Counted from the stretch's first letter, positions 1-5,595 are shown. The stretch is 7,062 bases of DNA from Planctomycetota bacterium (GCA_026692885.1 JAPLNJ010000386.1:1-7062), one strand, 5' to 3'. The notes: a model not told the origin generated them from the sequence alone. Program-made: numbers and translations.

Positions 1-143
1 AACTCCTGCTTCGAGCCGCGAGGCACGGTGCCGAAGTCGTGCGTCGTGACTCGGAACATCTCCCTGGCCCAGTCATGCGCCACGGCCTGCGAAGCCACGG
101 TCAGTAAAAAGAGACACGCCCCAACACGCCAGTGTTTCACCAC
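1..143 (-). CDS. DUF1573-type secreted protein, N-terminal part only
   Basis: The gene runs off the left edge; only about 47 codons are present. Reading from GTG at 143 gives VVKHWRVGACLFLLTVASQA, a signal peptide with two basic residues and a hydrophobic core, and then HDWAREMFRVTTHDFGTVPR. The pattern W-A-x-x-M-F followed by H-D-F-G-T-V-x-R-G is the opening of planctomycete proteins carrying a DUF1573 domain, an immunoglobulin-like fold found in exported proteins. The function of this family is unknown. GTG at 140 is an equally possible start. The frame is open further upstream, but that extension does not look like an export signal, so I place the start at the signal peptide. A GGAAA stretch sits upstream as a weak ribosome binding site. 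The TGA at 139-137 in a neighbouring frame overlaps this start as GTGA, which suggests coupling to the upstream gene (see the frameshift finding). Confidence 0.75.
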   Translation of the reverse strand, partial: MVKHWRVGACLFLLTVASQAVAHDWAREMFRVTTHDFGTVPRGSKQE

Positions 144-267
144 TTGGTTCCATTTCCAAAAGGGGGCAGCATCTGTGCCCGGCGGGCCACGGCATCGCCC
201 CAGACCGAATAGCGACCCTCGCCCGCTTTCGCCAGACGCCTGCCCCCAAGCTGCTCTCGAATCAGGT

Positions 268-1614
268 TCAGCGTGTCCGGTAGGCCCGTGGGCGACCCGC
301 CGCAGGCGAAGCGGCAGGTGCATCCCTCCGCACGAGCGGTCCCTCGGCGGCGACTTGATCCGTAAACGGGGCCAACTCGGCGCCGCGCTGTCCCGGTTTC
401 CCTCCGAACACCCGTTCGTCGTAGAGCGTCAAAGCGTGAATCGCATGCCCCTTGGCACCGATGTACCAGGGTTGACTGCGGTGGGTCCACATTAACGCCG
501 TCAGGAACTGGGCGGCCTGCGCCAATCGCGGATCGCTCAATTGCTTGTCGGGCAACGAAAGCAACAGCCATTCGAGCGTGTGCCCCGTAGTGTTCAGCTT
601 CCGCTCGATGTCTGCCGAGTTGCCAGAGCCTTCGAACCAATTGGTGCTGAAGCTGCCGTCGGTGTTCTGTGCACGCAGGGCATAGGCGGCGTAGCTGTCG
701 ACGGTCTGCTTGGCCCGCGCCCACTGTCCGGTGAGCGGTTCCCCGCGTCGTTCGCGTTTGCGGACGGCGTAGCCCAGTCCCATCAGACGGTGCGAACCGC
801 CGCAGGCCACGCCGTTATTCACCGGCTGGGCCAACTCCTCCTGGATCAGACGCTCCAGGCTCCAGGACTCGCCGGACTGGTTCTGCCAAGTCGTATCGCT
901 GTCCAGGTAATGGGACAACCCCACCAGCTTGAAGCTCAACTCGGTGCGGCTTTGGCAAGTCAGTTGTTCACGTTTGACCAAATCTGCAATCGAGAATTCC
1001 TGACCGTTGACTTGCATAGCGTAGTCTTTGGGCACGCGAGACAGGGCCATGACCTGGAGGAACTGCCCTTCGTGTCCTTGATACCCGGGTCCGATCGGTG
1101 CGATCACTTGGCCACGATCCGCGTAGAACAGCTGCATGCCACCGCAGGATCGATTCCAACACAGCCAGCCGATGGCGTTGACTTTCTCGTGGCCGGAGTC
1201 CAAGGCCGTGTCCACACCGAAACCCACGATCGCGTGCATGGCGCCCCAGGGGGCGCGCTCGGTCGTGGTTTCCGGACGCAGAAAATAGTACGCCAGGCAG
1301 CGCCGCAGTTCATCGCGCCGCCGCTGTGCTTCGGGAGATAGTTCCGGTGGCTGCGTCGCCGAGGTGCTGCCCGTCTCACCCCCTCGTGGCGACAGTTGCG
1401 GCTTGGCCGAGACGGGCCGACTCGCGTCGTCCGCTCCGGCGTTTTCGTTCGCCGGTGGAACCTTATGGGTTGGCGCAGACGGCAGGGAGGCATCCTCGGT
1501 CTGCGCGGCAGGAATCGGTTTCTCGGCGTCGGCACGCAAAGCGTCTTGCGCCCCGGCCGCGCCGCGAAGTAACAGGAACACCAGCAGGCTGCTCATGATC
1601 CGTGAGCTAGACAT
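268..1614 (-). CDS. Secreted protein of probable alpha/alpha-toroid (cyclase-like repeat) fold; 3' end possibly frameshifted
   Basis: The protein has 448 residues from ATG 1614, chosen because GGAAG lies 7 bases upstream and because residues 1-22 form a clear signal peptide (SSLLVFLLLRGAAGA). ATG 1626 and 1659 are in frame but lack a ribosome binding site. Residues 23-100 are a Pro/Ala-rich linker. The folded part is about 100-405: R-C-L-A-Y-Y-F-L-R-P at 105-114, W-G-x-M-H-A at 123-128, a C-W-N-R-S-C-G-G segment at 152-159, and A-Q-N-T-D-G-S-F-S-T-N-W at 315-326. The last resembles the Q-N-x-D-G-S-W/F motifs of squalene-cyclase and prenyltransferase-type toroid repeats, followed by a T-G-H-T-L-E-W helix at 343-349. 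Catalysis is not implied, and I see no aspartate-rich cyclase motif. Similar secreted proteins occur in planctomycetes without known function. G/C at third positions fades in this frame near 330 and is strong in the -1 frame from there to 137, so the true C-terminus may be about 43 codons longer. Confidence 0.7.
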   Translation of the reverse strand: MSSSRIMSSLLVFLLLRGAAGAQDALRADAEKPIPAAQTEDASLPSAPTHKVPPANENAGADDASRPVSAKPQLSPRGGETGSTSATQPPELSPEAQRRRDELRRCLAYYFLRPETTTERAPWGAMHAIVGFGVDTALDSGHEKVNAIGWLCWNRSCGGMQLFYADRGQVIAPIGPGYQGHEGQFLQVMALSRVPKDYAMQVNGQEFSIADLVKREQLTCQSRTELSFKLVGLSHYLDSDTTWQNQSGESWSLERLIQEELAQPVNNGVACGGSHRLMGLGYAVRKRERRGEPLTGQWARAKQTVDSYAAYALRAQNTDGSFSTNWFEGSGNSADIERKLNTTGHTLEWLLLSLPDKQLSDPRLAQAAQFLTALMWTHRSQPWYIGAKGHAIHALTLYDERVFGGKPGQRGAELAPFTDQVAAEGPLVRRDAPAASPAAGRPRAYRTR

Positions 1615-1650
1615 ATTCACTTCCATGTTAAGTGTCACAGGTATGGGCCA

Positions 1651-1730
1651 TGCACGCACGCTGCGTGCACGGGGGGAATCCGGCTCTACCGACTGCCGTG
1701 TTGGGACGGCACATCAGGCAGGCAAGCCGG
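1651..1730. promoter_or_regulatory. Hairpin-rich leader between the NifX-like gene and the secreted toroid gene
   Basis: The 130 bases between the two minus-strand genes hold three nested or adjacent inverted repeats. TGCACGCA at 1651-1658 pairs perfectly with TGCGTGCA at 1662-1669 across a 3-base loop. TGCCGT at 1694-1699 pairs with ACGGCA at 1706-1711 across 6 bases. CCGGCT at 1680-1685 pairs with AGCCGG at 1725-1730, enclosing the second hairpin. The first lies about 37 bases upstream of the start at 1614, where a leader structure or operator would sit. No T-run follows either hairpin on the minus strand, so a simple intrinsic terminator is unlikely. Its function is unknown. Confidence 0.4.
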
Positions 1731-1744
1731 ACAGGAAGGCTGGA

Positions 1745-2137
1745 CTAATGGATTTGCGGCTCCGCCGCGGTAGGGTTCAGCGGGACTCCCGGCCGATGGT
1801 GACCGACACACCCGGGCATGGCGAACCGCTCTTCATCAAGGGACCCGTTCCGGTAGGCGAGAACCACATCTTCCACATCACCACAGACCTCGTCGATCAC
1901 TTCGATTCCGTGGCTGACCAAGGCCGCCTTGAACGGCTGTGAGACGGCGCAACAGATGACGGTCTGGACTTGCAGATCCGCCAACCGGCGTACCCGTCGA
2001 GCAGGCTCGGCCTCGGGCAGCGAGACTTCCTGCCGAGACACTTCTGTCACGTCGGTCAGTTCGATCAACAGTAGATGCCGGGCGACATCGAGTACCGGGG
2101 ACACGCGGTCCCGCCAAGTGGGAATGACAACTTTCAT
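1745..2137 (-). CDS. NifX/NifB-type dinitrogenase iron-molybdenum cofactor family protein
   Basis: This is a 130-residue cytoplasmic protein. Its start, MKVVIPTWRDRVSPVLDVAR, matches the opening of the small Nitro_FeMo-Co family (PF02579), which typically reads M-K-I-A-I-P-x-x-x-x-x-x-S-P-V-F-D-x-A. The rest also fits: C-A-V-S-Q-P at 63-68, the G-I-E-V-I segment at 77-81, C85, and a C-terminal F-A-M-P-G-C at 105-110 followed by two His (113-114). Family members bind or carry iron-molybdenum or related metal clusters. Stand-alone copies are common in bacteria that do not fix nitrogen, so this is no evidence for nitrogenase. Length is normal for the family. ATG 2137 begins exactly at the conserved N-terminus; a weak GGAA lies upstream. 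It is followed after 130 bases by the toroid-like gene on the same strand and is divergent from the plus-strand gene at 2598. Cys 62, 63, 85 and 110 could be metal ligands, which is inference. Confidence 0.85.
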   Translation of the reverse strand: MKVVIPTWRDRVSPVLDVARHLLLIELTDVTEVSRQEVSLPEAEPARRVRRLADLQVQTVICCAVSQPFKAALVSHGIEVIDEVCGDVEDVVLAYRNGSLDEERFAMPGCVGHHRPGVPLNPTAAEPQIH

Positions 2138-2597
2138 GTCCGGGATTCCATTCAGTTCTTGTGCCGAGCGGCAGTCACAGATTCAACTTTCATGCCGAAC
2201 GACAACACGATCGCGAATTCTGCACGTAACAATCTTCGCACATGGAGTTTAGACCTCGCCTGGAAAACGGCCCCTTCGATCGCAGGTCTGGCAAATTGCA
2301 AGCCGTGTGGCCTGCTCCGTTGCATTCTGCCACTGGACCCAACTGCCGCGTCTGCTGAACTCACACCCCTGCAACGTCACCTCCGATCGGTTGACCATGG
2401 GGGACATCTCCGAGGAGGTCGCGAGCCCGCGATTCAGTCAGCATATCCGGCGTGCCTTCCCGAACCAGCAGTCGGAGACTCGGATCAATCACGGCCGCCG
2501 CAGATGACCGATGATAGACGGACGTTGGGCCGGGCTCGTGGAGCCAGGAGCCACAAGATTGCACCTTCTCTCCCGACAGCAGATAAGGACCAGGTAC
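2138..2597. other. Divergent intergenic region, about 460 bases
   Basis: This stretch separates the minus-strand NifX-like gene from the plus-strand secreted-protein gene and should hold promoters for both. It is less GC-biased than its surroundings, and none of the short frames within it has convincing codon use, a ribosome binding site or a recognisable protein. I see no strong -35/-10 pair. TTGCAC near 2558 with GATAAG 17 bases later (2582-2587) is a weak match in the right place but would leave almost no leader. No long repeat is visible. Confidence 0.5.
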
Positions 2598-3563
2598 ATG
2601 AGCATCCCGCTTAATCGAGTCGAATCAATTCCCCACTGGCTAATGGTAGCGTCATTGATCTTCCTCGGGACGAGCGTGGTCCGTGCCGAGCCGGTCGTGC
2701 CCGGCACAGGCAGCAAACTGCCGCAAGTCGGCGACGACTTTGAAGACGAAAGCTGGGAGTACATCTACAACCTGCCGAAGAGCAGTCAGAATATCGATGG
2801 CCAGAACCGATACCCCAGCGGGGAAGCCAAGAATGGCCGTTGGTATGAAGGGATGAAACGCGGGCAACCGGACCTCATCAAACGCGTCCCGACGCCCCCG
2901 GGCGGATTACCCGGCAGCCAAGGCTCGCTGCTGCTGCGGTCCCTGTCCACGGGGATTCCGGGACACCCCAGCTATCAGATGCAGCAGGACGACTTCATTG
3001 CCGATGTGAGTTCTCGTATCGGAGGTTCGATCCCTGCGTCGCGGACGCCCAGCGCCGTGGTCCGTGTCTTCCTCCCGGCCTTCGAGAACTGGGAGAAACG
3101 CAACGGGCCGCACTTCGCGTTCCGCACGGCGCTGGATACCACCATCACGAAACAGTCACAGGGACGGGGCATCCGCTTCTCCAGCACGCAGCGGGTCGCC
3201 GAAACGTACTGGCCAGGCTTCTTCATCGAACTGGAACGTAAGGGCGAGGGCCGGGATCACGACTCCGCCCGCCTCCGCATCCGCGCCAATCAGTGGGGCG
3301 GTGACTTCGCCGGTCCCGAGATTACGACCACCGGCTGGTGGACCTTCGGCATGTCGGTCACGCCGGATGGCATGGTGCACTACTACGCCAAGCCCGGTAT
3401 CGAAGACCTCGCGGAGAAGGACTACATCACCTCGCAGTATCCCTACGGGTATCGCTGCCAACAGTTCGGCACGTTCTTCTTCAACGTCTGCAACGGCGAT
3501 GACGGACACACCTGGTCGACCGAATGGGTCATCGACGATCCGGCGGTGTACTGCGTGCGGTAG
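2598..3563 (+). CDS. Secreted protein of unknown function, planctomycete type
   Basis: The protein has 321 residues from ATG 2598, supported by AAGGA 8 bases upstream. The frame is open further upstream, but that part does not look coding. Residues 1-30 form a signal peptide with hydrophobic core L-M-V-A-S-L-I-F-L-G and a V-R-A cleavage site before Glu31. The mature part begins with an acidic, aromatic stretch (DDFEDESWEYIYNLPKSSQN, 46-65). It continues with a Gly/Pro loop region near 98-123 and many alternating beta-like segments, such as V-V-R-V-F-L-P at 154-160, F-F-I-E-L-E-R at 208-214, A-R-L-R-I-R-A at 224-230 and G-W-W-T-F-G-M-S-V at 246-254. This could be a beta-sandwich of concanavalin/jelly-roll type, by inference from the pattern only. 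Cys287, 298 and 319 are the only cysteines. I do not recognise an enzyme motif. It is the only plus-strand gene in the window and ends 2 bases from the stop of the convergent small gene. Confidence 0.8.
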   Translation: MSIPLNRVESIPHWLMVASLIFLGTSVVRAEPVVPGTGSKLPQVGDDFEDESWEYIYNLPKSSQNIDGQNRYPSGEAKNGRWYEGMKRGQPDLIKRVPTPPGGLPGSQGSLLLRSLSTGIPGHPSYQMQQDDFIADVSSRIGGSIPASRTPSAVVRVFLPAFENWEKRNGPHFAFRTALDTTITKQSQGRGIRFSSTQRVAETYWPGFFIELERKGEGRDHDSARLRIRANQWGGDFAGPEITTTGWWTFGMSVTPDGMVHYYAKPGIEDLAEKDYITSQYPYGYRCQQFGTFFFNVCNGDDGHTWSTEWVIDDPAVYCVR

Positions 3564-3565
3564 GG

Positions 3566-3820
3566 TCATTCACCGTGGCGCGGCGGCCTCGACGCGGAAC
3601 TGCCAGGTTGCTCTGGCTCGCCGGTTGGCGATTGCCGAAGCAGTTGGTCCTCGGTGTCTTGCTGTTGGTGACGGGCGGCCGAACTCGGCCGGCAGGAGTT
3701 GCTCATTCACGTGGACACGCCGAAACGCGGCAAGATCCACGCCTGCAAAGCAATCCACAACACCACGAAGCCGAGCGCGAAGAAGATTTCCATTTTGGTT
3801 GATCCACGTTCTTGAGACAT
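3566..3820 (-). CDS. Candidate small membrane selenoprotein (U-x4-C), read through an in-frame UGA
   Basis: From ATG 3820 the frame gives 37 residues and then TGA at 3709-3707. The ten N-terminal residues (MSQERGSTKM) are polar. They are followed by one strong transmembrane helix, EIFFALGFVVLWIALQAWIL, and then P-R-F-G-V-S-T. Past the UGA the frame runs 46 more codons, M-S-N-S-C-R and then a hydrophilic tail, to TGA at 3568-3566. G/C at third positions there is about 70%, and the frame ends 2 bases short of the convergent gene. Decoding the UGA as selenocysteine would give an 84-residue protein with U38 and C43 (U-M-S-N-S-C) beside the helix, typical of a redox or metal site. A SECIS-like hairpin follows at 3676-3691. 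Alternatives are a plain 37-residue peptide ending at 3707, or reinitiation at the ATG directly after the UGA. ATG 3793 is an alternative start. There is no strong ribosome binding site; the gene begins 11 bases after the preceding stop, so coupling is possible. Confidence 0.5.
3676..3691 (-). promoter_or_regulatory. SECIS-like hairpin downstream of the in-frame UGA
   Basis: On the minus strand CGGCCG, loop AGUU, CGGCCG forms a perfect 6-bp stem. The loop begins 21 bases after the UGA at 3709-3707. Bacterial SECIS elements are known to have a short apical loop with a G in its first two positions, a stem of at least 4 bp, and about 16-37 bases between UGA and loop. This hairpin meets all three. 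GC-rich DNA makes such stems by chance, so the fit is suggestive only. Confidence 0.45.
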
Positions 3821-3831
3821 GTTCTTGAAGG

Positions 3832-3990
3832 TTACCCCGCCGCTTGATTCGCAGCCGCGTTTTGTCCCGCGCCGTTGCCTCCCGCCCAAGGTGGTCGTTG
3901 ACCTGGACCACCCTGCTGAGCCTGGACTGCTACCGCCAGCAGACCCCACATCGCCAAACTAATAGCTGCTGTCTTGAGTAACGTTTTCAT
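3832..3990 (-). CDS. Small secreted Gly/Gln/Pro-rich peptide, 52 residues
   Basis: ATG 3990 is preceded by AAGGAG at a good distance (CTAAGGAGAGTCGGTA before ATG), one of the best ribosome binding sites in the window. The product begins MKTLLKTAAISLAMWGLLAV, a clean signal peptide, continues A-V-Q-A-Q (likely cleavage after V-Q-A), and ends with a short, flexible Gly, Gln, Pro, Ala and Asn-rich mature part containing P-P-W-A-G-G-N-G. Stop TAA is at 3834-3832. The mature part resembles the first mature residues of the larger protein encoded at 5188-4205 (Q-G-G-P-P-W-A-G). Both genes are on the minus strand, with the palindromic element between them. The function is unknown. It may be a paralogous fragment, or a short exported peptide in its own right given the strong initiation site. 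The next small gene starts 11 bases after its stop. Confidence 0.65.
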   Translation of the reverse strand: MKTLLKTAAISLAMWGLLAVAVQAQQGGPGQRPPWAGGNGAGQNAAANQAAG

Positions 3991-4038
3991 TACCGACTCT
4001 CCTTAGGATCGCGAAAGAAATAACGGCGGACCTTCAAT

Positions 4039-4190
4039 GTGGTCATCACGCTCCGAGGCTGTGAAAGAATCAAATTGGCCGACAATGCTTGCACAAGGTG
4101 TAGGGTGGGCTGTGCCCACCAAGCACAAGCAGTTGTGGTGGGCACAGCCCACCCTACGATTCTTTCACAGCCTCTCCGCGTGACGACTAC
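4039..4190. repeat. Nested palindromic repeat element, MITE-like or foldback
   Basis: A 17-bp perfect inverted repeat, GAGGCTGTGAAAGAATC at 4055-4071, has its reverse complement at 4158-4174. Inside it a 22-bp perfect inverted repeat lies at 4100-4121 and 4136-4157, with a 14-base loop. Each 22-mer also holds its own short palindrome (GTGGGC, 3 bases, GCCCAC). Outside the 17-mers the pairing continues imperfectly from 4051 to 4039 against 4178 to 4190 after a 3-base mismatch. On one side the 17-mer and 22-mer arms are adjacent; on the other 28 bases separate them. No protein is encoded. Short GTAGGGTGGGC...GCCCACCAA-type palindromes recur between genes in many planctomycete genomes, as far as I recall. 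Whether it is mobile, structural or a terminator for the gene ending at 4205 cannot be told from one copy. Confidence 0.75.
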
Positions 4191-4204
4191 TATGCTTGCG
4201 ATAC

Positions 4205-5188
4205 TTACTTTTCCGATGTCTTCGGGAGCGGCGGCGCCGGCTCTGTCTTGTTCAGCGGACAAGTGCCCGCGTTGGGGCAGCCGAGGCAAGCCTTTCCGGC
4301 TGGGCACTGCTGAGCTTGGGGACAGTCCTTGCCCGCCGGACAAGCCTTTGCGGAGGGGCAGTCCTTTCCCGCGGGGCACGGCTGGGCCAACGGGCAGTTC
4401 TTGCCGGCCGGGCACTGGCCCGCGGCGGCGTGGGGACACTGGCCGGCCGGCGCCAGTGGGCAGTTCTTGCCAGCCGGGCACTGGCCGGCGGCGGCACGGG
4501 GACACTGACCGGCCGCAGCCAGTGGGCAACCTGCGCGGGGACAACCGACGGCGCCCGCAGGCGGGCCATCTGCCGCCGCTGCGCCGCCCTTAGCTCCGGG
4601 GACCTCGTGGTTCTTCCACGCCTCGGCGAAGCCGTTCTTCACGAACAGGGAAACGACGCCCCCGTGAGCCTGAATCAATTCGACCGCGTAAGGGTCATCC
4701 GAGGTCTCGACCACGCGGACACCCTTGGCGGTCTTCTCGTACTTCAAATGGATCTTATCCGCGTGCCGGAAGACCTCGGCGAACAACGGGTCTCGCGTAT
4801 GGATCGGCCGCCGCTCTTCGACACGCTTGGCCATAGCGGCGACGTGTTCCTGGATCTTGGCCGCGATTTCCGGCTGATCCGATTCCGTCAGTGTCTCCAC
4901 GCCTTGCTTGGTGTTCTGCACCTCGCGGCGAATCTGGTCGTGGTTCTGCAACAGGAAATGGAAGACGTCGCGGTCCGTTGCGAATTGCGCATCGGGACCT
5001 CCACCCTGCCTCGCCCATCCCGGTCCACGACCTGGCCCGCCCCCCTGGTTGCCCCAGGCCGGGCCTCGACCAGGGCCACCACCTCGCCCGGCCCACGGCG
5101 GGCCGCCTTGAGCTGCCAACTGGCTAGCGGCGACCGCCAACACACTCAATCCCAACACCATTCGCAACACACTAGTTCGCAGGTTCAT
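4205..5188 (-). CDS. Secreted protein with helical His-containing domain and Cys-Pro repeat tail
   Basis: The protein has 327 residues from ATG 5188, which has AAGGAG 7 bases upstream and starts a signal peptide (MNLRTSVLRMVLGLSVLAVA, cleavage near A-A-Q). Residues 28-66 are a Gly/Arg/Pro/Trp-rich linker with repeated G-G-G-P-G-R-G-P. Residues 68-197 form a conserved, mostly helical domain: D-R-D-V-F-H-F-L-L-Q-N-H at 72-83, V-E-T-L-T-E-S-D at 97-104, K-I-Q-E-H-V-A-A-M at 111-119, D-P-L-F-A-E-V-F-R-H-A-D at 133-144, E-T-S-D-D-P-Y at 161-167 and I-Q-A-H at 172-175. I recognise this as a recurring bacterial family but know no name or function. Its His residues (77, 83, 115, 142, 147, 175, 194) could bind metal or heme, which is inference. 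Residues 216-311 carry 16 Cys, nearly all as C-P, spaced 4-8 residues apart in units such as Q-C-P-A-G-K-N-C-P. Metal binding or an unusual wall or surface tail are both possible. The palindromic element lies just downstream. Confidence 0.85.
   Translation of the reverse strand: MNLRTSVLRMVLGLSVLAVAASQLAAQGGPPWAGRGGGPGRGPAWGNQGGGPGRGPGWARQGGGPDAQFATDRDVFHFLLQNHDQIRREVQNTKQGVETLTESDQPEIAAKIQEHVAAMAKRVEERRPIHTRDPLFAEVFRHADKIHLKYEKTAKGVRVVETSDDPYAVELIQAHGGVVSLFVKNGFAEAWKNHEVPGAKGGAAAADGPPAGAVGCPRAGCPLAAAGQCPRAAAGQCPAGKNCPLAPAGQCPHAAAGQCPAGKNCPLAQPCPAGKDCPSAKACPAGKDCPQAQQCPAGKACLGCPNAGTCPLNKTEPAPPLPKTSEK
4392..4530. repeat. 66-bp in-frame tandem repeat encoding the Cys-Pro tail
   Basis: GGGCAGTTCTTGCC occurs at 4392-4405 and again at 4458-4471, and its first bases (GGGCA) recur at 4524, giving a 66-bp period over about two copies. 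Because 66 is a multiple of 3, each unit adds 22 residues with four Cys-Pro pairs and keeps the frame. Shorter C-P-A-G-K-x-C-P repeats continue towards 4270. Copy number is likely to vary between strains and may be misassembled from short reads. Confidence 0.8.
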
Positions 5189-5244
5189 CGGATGCTCCTT
5201 CGCGTTAGACGGGATTACTCCAGGCAAATCGCTGGCTCGATGCT

Positions 5245-5307
5245 GATTCGCAACCCGCATGCCGATTCCCGCCGATGAGATCGTTCTTAGGCAAGTTGTT
5301 GCGAATC
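5245..5307. promoter_or_regulatory. Spaced 10-bp inverted repeat upstream of the Cys-Pro protein gene
   Basis: GATTCGCAAC at 5245-5254 is the perfect reverse complement of GTTGCGAATC at 5298-5307, with 43 bases between the arms. It lies 57-119 bases upstream of the start at 5188, partly inside the doubtful ORF ending at 5287. It could be a pair of operator half-sites or a long-range stem in the leader. I see no convincing promoter boxes beside it. Confidence 0.3.
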
Positions 5308-5595
5308 GCGGCCTGACATGGGGCCGATGGCGGCAAGGCCGGCCGCGAGCAATCGTTCGGACCTCGACCTGCGTGCAGAATATGGCGCGTTTGACCTTCT
5401 CGTACTGAGCAATTCTTGCGCACCGTCCTGTGGACGCTCGACGGGGCTTTCGAGACAGGACGCCAAGACGTGTTCGCACAAGAGCTGCAGTGTTTCCGGA
5501 ACCACCGTAATGCGAACGGTCCCCGCCAGGGCCTTGGCCTTCACGAGAGGGACCTTCCGAACCGCGTGTGCGATCTTCTTAGTCGTAGGAGACAC
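5287..5595 (-). CDS. Doubtful ORF overlapping the end of the CGGC gene, possibly frameshifted
   Basis: GTG 5595 overlaps the CGGC gene stop by 17 bases and opens 102 residues starting MSPTTKKIAHAVRKVPLVKA. I do not recognise the protein. It has no signal peptide or membrane helix and no good ribosome binding site (only a GAG about 9 bases upstream). The first 60 or so codons have high G/C at third positions and a natural composition (V-R-I-T-V-V-P-E-T-L-Q-L-L-C-E-H). After about 5410 codon bias drops and the product becomes Ser/Arg-rich, while the -1 frame there looks better (I-A-Q-Y-E-K-V-K-R-A-I-F-C-T-Q-V-E-V). This may be a broken gene, a gene with one base missing, or chance. Overlap with the CGGC gene hints at an operon if it is real. 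Confidence 0.35.
   Translation of the reverse strand: MSPTTKKIAHAVRKVPLVKAKALAGTVRITVVPETLQLLCEHVLASCLESPVERPQDGAQELLSTRRSNAPYSARRSRSERLLAAGLAAIGPMSGRDSQQLA

Noticed and set aside
268..270. TGA ending the toroid-like gene as a second selenocysteine codon
   Set aside because: The frame hits another TGA one codon later, so no protein can continue; the -1 frame explains the downstream coding signal better.
541..1341. Long plus-strand open frame opposite the toroid-like gene
   Set aside because: It mirrors the real minus-strand gene, has no signal peptide, no ribosome binding site and no recognisable family; open antisense frames are common in GC-rich DNA.
1745..2137. Evidence for nitrogen fixation from the NifX-type gene
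   Set aside because: Stand-alone members of this family are widespread outside nitrogen fixers, and no nif structural gene is present in the window.
2308..2327. Sigma-54-like site (TGGCCTG ... TTGCAT) upstream of the plus-strand gene
   Set aside because: The spacing between the GG and GC elements is one base too long and the -24 box matches poorly; sigma-54 needs exact spacing.
2152..2364. Short minus-strand frame just upstream of the NifX-like gene
   Set aside because: There is no ribosome binding site, poor codon bias and no recognisable protein; it lies where divergent promoters are expected.
4392..4530. Tandem repeats as a possible CRISPR array
   Set aside because: The units are directly adjacent, in frame, and without unique spacers; they encode a protein repeat.
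3990..4593. Open frames on both strands through the palindromic element and the Cys-Pro coding region
   Set aside because: They are by-products of the palindrome and the repeat; translations of such palindromes are often misannotated as small proteins.
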